Shown: positions 60,558-64,000 of the stretch, one piece after another | Layout of the letters: the number at the start of each line of letters is the position of its first letter | Numbering within the stretch: the first letter of the stretch is position 1 | NCBI RefSeq assembly: GCF_900143005.1 | Contig: NZ_FRCS01000009.1 | Coordinates: forward strand, 283,510 to 347,509 | Source: Cryptosporangium aurantiacum | Lineage (GTDB): Bacteria; Actinomycetota; Actinomycetes; Mycobacteriales; Cryptosporangiaceae | Length of the DNA stretch: 64,000 nt | Direction: 5' to 3' | Notes under the pieces: model-generated | Told to the model about the DNA's origin: nothing | Seen by the model: the letters and a program-made list of their open reading frames with translations, nothing else | The model's database searches: none | Position numbers and translations under genes: made by a program

Positions 60558-62504
60558 ATGATAGACGTTTCCGACCTCGTCACCGACGACTTCGCCGAGT
60601 CCGTCGCGAGCCGGATGGCGCAGTACGTCGACTCCGTCCCGCGGAAACCCGCGGCCGAGCTGGGTCGGGTGGGCGCGCCCCAGGACACCGAGCGCGCCTC
60701 GCCGCACGCCCGCGTACGCGCCATCCAGGCCCGCCGCGCGAGCCGCCGTTCCCGCCGGCCGGGGCCCGAGCCGCAGCCCGCCCCCGGCCAGGGGCGGCAC
60801 AGCCTCCGGCCGGGGGCCGAGCCGCAGCCGGTCGCACTCGCGGCGCTGCGCGGGCAGGATCCGCTGGTGGTCGAACGCCTGCTCGGGGCGCTCGAACGTT
60901 CGGTCGCCGACGCCCCGGCCGGCCTGCCGGACCTCTCCGCGCACCTGCGGCCGCTCCCGGACGGTTCGCACATCGCGTTCCTGTCGAGCGGCAGGGAGAG
61001 CGCGGCGTACACCGCGGCGTCACTGATCGACCGGTTGCGTCCGGGCGTCGCCGACCTGGTTCTGGCGCTGGCGCGAGCGCTCGCGGAGCATCCGGCGATC
61101 CAGCCGCACCTGCGCGCGGATCCGGCCGTCCCGCCCCCGGCCACGGCCTCCTCGTCGGCCGACGCGGCGTCGGCGGACGCGGCCGCGGCGTCGTCGTCGG
61201 CGGCGTATTCGGCGGCGGCCGACGGCGAGGAGGCTGTGGCCGCGCAGCACGGGGCGGCCTACCTCGCCCTGTCCGTCGCGACCGCGAGCGCGGTCATCAC
61301 GCAGGCTGACGCGCCGAACCTCGTGGAGCCCGCCGCGGCCGTCGTCGGCCTGGGCCTCGGCACCGCCGCCACGCTCCTGGCCGAGGTTCCGATGCCGGCG
61401 GCCTACGCCGCAGCGCTGCTCGAGCGGATCCGCGCGGAGTACGTACTGCCCCGCCACGCGTACGGCTCGGTGCGGGTGGCGGATCACCGGTTCGCGCTGG
61501 CCGAGGGCGGGGTCCCCGAGGGCGGGGTCTTCGAGGGCAGCGTCCCCGAGGGCAGCGTCCCCGAGGCCGCGGACTTCTCCGCGAACGGACTGGTAGCCGT
61601 GGTCGACGGCGGCGCGGTGATCCGCACCGGCGTACCCTCCGGCCACGTGCAGATCCAGCTGGCCGTGCTCGCCGCCGCACCGTCCGAGGTGGAACCCGGC
61701 TGGGAGGACGTCGTCGAGGTCAGCTGGCGCGCACGGGAGGGCCGGGCCTCCGTCGTCGCCGCGGAGCCCCAGCTACAGCAACAGACCCCGCCGTGGCCCG
61801 GCGACTACCGGCTGCGGGTGCACACCCGCGGACGGGACGAGGTCGACCACCACTACGAGAGCTACCGGCTGGTCGTCTGGGCCGCCCCGGCCGCGCCGAC
61901 GATCATCCACCAGCGCTCGGACGCGCTGGGCCACCGCCTCCGCGGCGAGCCCGAGCCGGTGCGTCCGGCGCGGCCCGAACGCGCCTACCGGTGGATCCAG
62001 CGGAGCGCGCTGTCCACCGCGGCGACGGTCACCGTGACGACCGGCGCAACCGTGGACGAGGTCCTGCGCGCGTTCGGCGCCGACCCCACGCGCCCGGAAC
62101 CGATGGCGCTGCTCCAGCACGTCGCGGACTGGGTCGCCGTCCTCGACGTCGGCGACGCGATACTGGCCGTCGAGTTCAACGGCTACCTGGGTTCCCGCGA
62201 GCCGATCCTGTGCGCCGCCTCCGCACAGGGACGGGCGGCGAGCATGTTCTGGAACGTCAACGCGGTGACCCGGCTCTCGTTCGCCGAGCACGGCGAGCTG
62301 CTAGCCGGGTTCGAACCGTGGGGCGACGTCCCCGCCGAACCGGCAGTCGCCGCAGCACTCGACGGACTGGACTTCGCCGAACTCGGCGACCGCGAAGAAA
62401 AGGGGCTGCTGGCCGTCGAGCGGTTCACCGGTCGCGGGCTTCGCGAGGAAGACCTCGCACGCGTCGAGGAAGCCGGCCTCGGCTACCGCGTCTCGTCCCG
62501 GTAG
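60558..62504 (+). CDS. Large orphan protein with C-terminal DUF6461-like domain
   Basis: A 648-residue cytoplasmic protein. Residues about 40-110 are Arg/Pro-rich and low complexity. A helical part follows to about 290, containing an alanine/serine run (about 195-220). About 295-470 is beta-rich (YGSVRVADHRFALAEGG, GYRLRVHTRGRD-like), with a repeated GGVPEGGVFEGSVPEG loop encoded by a short tandem repeat at 61505-61570. The last about 160 residues (WIQRSALSTAA, VTGATVDEVLRAFGADP, FNGYLGSREPIL, MFWNVNAVTRLSFAEHGELL) are a DUF6461-type module. I recognise no enzyme motif. The fold order is unusual. Confidence 0.7.
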   Translation: MIDVSDLVTDDFAESVASRMAQYVDSVPRKPAAELGRVGAPQDTERASPHARVRAIQARRASRRSRRPGPEPQPAPGQGRHSLRPGAEPQPVALAALRGQDPLVVERLLGALERSVADAPAGLPDLSAHLRPLPDGSHIAFLSSGRESAAYTAASLIDRLRPGVADLVLALARALAEHPAIQPHLRADPAVPPPATASSSADAASADAAAASSSAAYSAAADGEEAVAAQHGAAYLALSVATASAVITQADAPNLVEPAAAVVGLGLGTAATLLAEVPMPAAYAAALLERIRAEYVLPRHAYGSVRVADHRFALAEGGVPEGGVFEGSVPEGSVPEAADFSANGLVAVVDGGAVIRTGVPSGHVQIQLAVLAAAPSEVEPGWEDVVEVSWRAREGRASVVAAEPQLQQQTPPWPGDYRLRVHTRGRDEVDHHYESYRLVVWAAPAAPTIIHQRSDALGHRLRGEPEPVRPARPERAYRWIQRSALSTAATVTVTTGATVDEVLRAFGADPTRPEPMALLQHVADWVAVLDVGDAILAVEFNGYLGSREPILCAASAQGRAASMFWNVNAVTRLSFAEHGELLAGFEPWGDVPAEPAVAAALDGLDFAELGDREEKGLLAVERFTGRGLREEDLARVEEAGLGYRVSSR

Positions 62505-62509
62505 CCGCC

Positions 62510-62998
62510 GTGCGTGCCACGCTGACCACCGCGCGCCTGGTGCTGCGCCCGGCCACCGACGCGGACGTCCCGGCGCTCCGCGCGCACTGGAACCGGCCGG
62601 AGGTCCGGCGTTTCCTGTTCGATGACACCCCGGTCGGGGTGGCTCAGGCCCGCGGTCTGCTGCCCGATGTCTGGGTGGTACACAAGCGCACGGGGACGAC
62701 GTTCGTCGGCGCGGTCGGGCTGCGACAATTGGACGACGTCGGGCACGAGGTGCTCTACAGCCTCGAGCCGACGCACCAGGGAAGCGGCTACGCCACCGAG
62801 GCCGCCGCCGCAGTGGTCGACCACGCACTGGACACGCTGGAACTGCCCTACGTCGTCGCCGAGGTCGACGAGGCGAACGTGGCCTCGGCCGCGGTAGCCC
62901 GGCGCCTCGGCATGACGCCGTTCGCCACCGTGCCCGGCCCCCGCGGCCCGCTGATCCGCTACCGCCGCCGCGCGATTTCTGTCGGTGGGCAGCTTTAG
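62510..62998 (+). CDS. GNAT-family N-acetyltransferase
   Basis: A 162-residue acetyltransferase from the GTG at 62510. LTTARLVLRPATDADVPALRAHW opens the RimJ/RimL-like fold, and QGSGYATEAAAAVVDHA is the acetyl-CoA loop (normally Q/RxxGxG/A), followed by ANVASAAVARRLGM. It starts 5 bases after the DUF6461 gene stop, so it is likely co-transcribed. It may acetylate an amine or a protein N-terminus; no target is visible. Confidence 0.87.
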   Translation: MRATLTTARLVLRPATDADVPALRAHWNRPEVRRFLFDDTPVGVAQARGLLPDVWVVHKRTGTTFVGAVGLRQLDDVGHEVLYSLEPTHQGSGYATEAAAAVVDHALDTLELPYVVAEVDEANVASAAVARRLGMTPFATVPGPRGPLIRYRRRAISVGGQL

Positions 62999-63008
62999 AA
63001 TTTCGCAC

Positions 63009-64000
63009 ATGAGTTCGATGGTCGAGTGTGTGGCGGTGTTGCGGGAGCTGGCCGGGGAAGACCTCGGCGGGCTCCCCGATTCCGCGCAGCTCGGCCGGGT
63101 GGAGGACTGGGAAGAGATCGTGCGGGTGGCCCAGGCCGGCCTTGCCGAGGCCGTCGGTGCGGTGCACCGCCGAGGCGCGGTCGCCTACAACGGTGCCCCG
63201 TCGACGAAGGCCTGGCTGCAGGGCTCCTTGAGGATGACCTCCGGTGAGGCCAGCGCTCTGGTCGATACCGCGCGCCGGTTACCGGTTCTGCCGCGTTTCG
63301 CCGGCGCCCTGTCCGCCGGCAGGGTGTCTTTCGGGCATGTGAAGGTCGCCGCGTGGCTCGCCCGGAAAGTCGACGCGGTCGATCCGGATTTGGTGCCGGT
63401 CGCTGAGGAGATGTTGTTCGAGAACGCCCACCGGCTCAGCTGCTCGGAGTTGCGGCAGATCGCCAAACGGATCCTCGAGCACCTGCTTCCGGCGAAAGAC
63501 CACCCGCCCGAACCCGAACGCGCCATCTACCTCGGCCAGACCTACGACGACATCTGGGACCTCAAAGGCTCCCTCTCGCCCGAATGCGGCGCCATGCTCC
63601 AGACCTACTTCGCGACCCTGCCCAAGCCTGATCCCGACGACATGCGCTCAGCGGCCGAACGCCGCCACGACGCCCTGCGAGACCTCATCCGGCACATCCT
63701 GGACACCGGCGAACTCCCCACCACCGCCGGTGAACAACCCCACCTCACCGTCCTCGTCCACGCCAGCGACCTACGCCGCACCCCGGCCGGCCGCACCGTC
63801 CTGGCCGACACCCCAGTTTCCGCCCCGGACACTCCACTGCCCGAGATCCTGGTCCGGCCGGACGACGAGTGGCCCCTCGACACCGGGGAGCAGGAGTGGG
63901 TCACCGACTGGGACTGGGACGTGGTCACCGACTGGCTCACCGACCCCCAGCACCAACCCCAACCCGCAACCCCCACCGGCAACCACCCCGACACCGGACC
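63009..64000 (+). CDS. DUF222/13E12-repeat protein, probable HNH endonuclease (partial)
   Basis: An open frame from the ATG at 63009 runs off the right edge, with at least 330 codons. The N-terminal DUF222 region (VLRELAGEDLGGLPDSAQLGRVE, GAPSTKAWLQGSLRMTSGEAS, AARRLPVLPRF-like) is typical of the actinobacterial 13E12 repeat proteins, which usually end in an HNH nuclease domain. That part would lie beyond 64000, so nuclease activity is not shown. A Pro/Asp-rich region (about 250-330) precedes the edge. Such genes occur in many copies and tend to recombine. Confidence 0.85.
   Translation, partial: MSSMVECVAVLRELAGEDLGGLPDSAQLGRVEDWEEIVRVAQAGLAEAVGAVHRRGAVAYNGAPSTKAWLQGSLRMTSGEASALVDTARRLPVLPRFAGALSAGRVSFGHVKVAAWLARKVDAVDPDLVPVAEEMLFENAHRLSCSELRQIAKRILEHLLPAKDHPPEPERAIYLGQTYDDIWDLKGSLSPECGAMLQTYFATLPKPDPDDMRSAAERRHDALRDLIRHILDTGELPTTAGEQPHLTVLVHASDLRRTPAGRTVLADTPVSAPDTPLPEILVRPDDEWPLDTGEQEWVTDWDWDVVTDWLTDPQHQPQPATPTGNHPDTG

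Overview
The window is very G+C-rich DNA with strong third-position GC bias, many GTG starts, ATGA/GTGA start-stop overlaps and several NarL-type two-component pairs. This points to a soil actinomycete, and the protein style suggests a Cryptosporangium/Frankia-like or related lineage. The genus is a guess; the phylum is not. No rRNA, tRNA, CRISPR array or intact transposase was seen, and no stretch over 300 bases lacks a gene.

Left part (1-13713). A BTAD/ATPase (SARP-type) regulator runs off the left edge. It is followed by a PIG-L deacetylase, a SAM methyltransferase, a divergent TetR/MMPL pair with paired operators, an ECF sigma factor with a membrane-anchored partner, and a four-gene minus-strand sugar operon (PfkB kinase, LacI regulator, FGGY kinase, LacD-like aldolase). 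The sugar operon carries two related LacI-type operators. A small P-loop kinase closes the block.

Middle-left (13768-27235). This holds RecQ, an ABC transporter, an anchored WD40 protein and a NarL-type histidine kinase/response regulator pair. The kinase has an unusual C-terminal membrane segment and outer domain. The CTGACGAAAGT element upstream of the kinase also lies upstream of the ABC transporter. Next come a TIM-barrel hydrolase, an SGNH esterase, an MFS exporter and a short locus encoding a trypsin-like protease, a PGAP1-like alpha/beta hydrolase and a broken membrane protein, closed by an AT-rich hairpin.

Central block (27240-42909). This is a nearly complete KstR2-type regulon for degrading the last two steroid rings (C/D, via HIP-CoA). 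It encodes an Rv3548c-like SDR, EchA20, IpdC, FadA6, IpdF, FadE30, an extra crotonase, FadE31, FadE32, FadE33, IpdA, IpdB, KstR2 and FadD3, with an OYE-type flavoprotein attached. Three KstR2-like palindromes lie exactly in the three divergent intergenic gaps. FadD3 activates HIP, FadE30 and the crotonases start side-chain beta-oxidation, IpdF/IpdC modify the ring hydroxyl, EchA20 and IpdAB open rings D and C, and the FadE31-33/FadA6 set degrades the product.

Right part (42808-64000). This holds a Clp-N protein, a decayed hemerythrin gene, an MMPL transporter divergent from a second kinase/regulator pair, a DUF3291-GNAT fusion, a long-chain acyl-CoA synthetase with TetR regulators, a mycofactocin-type SDR, a secreted CBM2-GH18 protein, a third kinase/regulator pair, a SHOCT protein, another SDR, a large orphan protein with a DUF6461-like C-terminus, a GNAT, and the start of a DUF222/13E12 protein that runs off the right edge.

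Tandem 15-24-bp repeats inside or at the ends of genes recur throughout the window.
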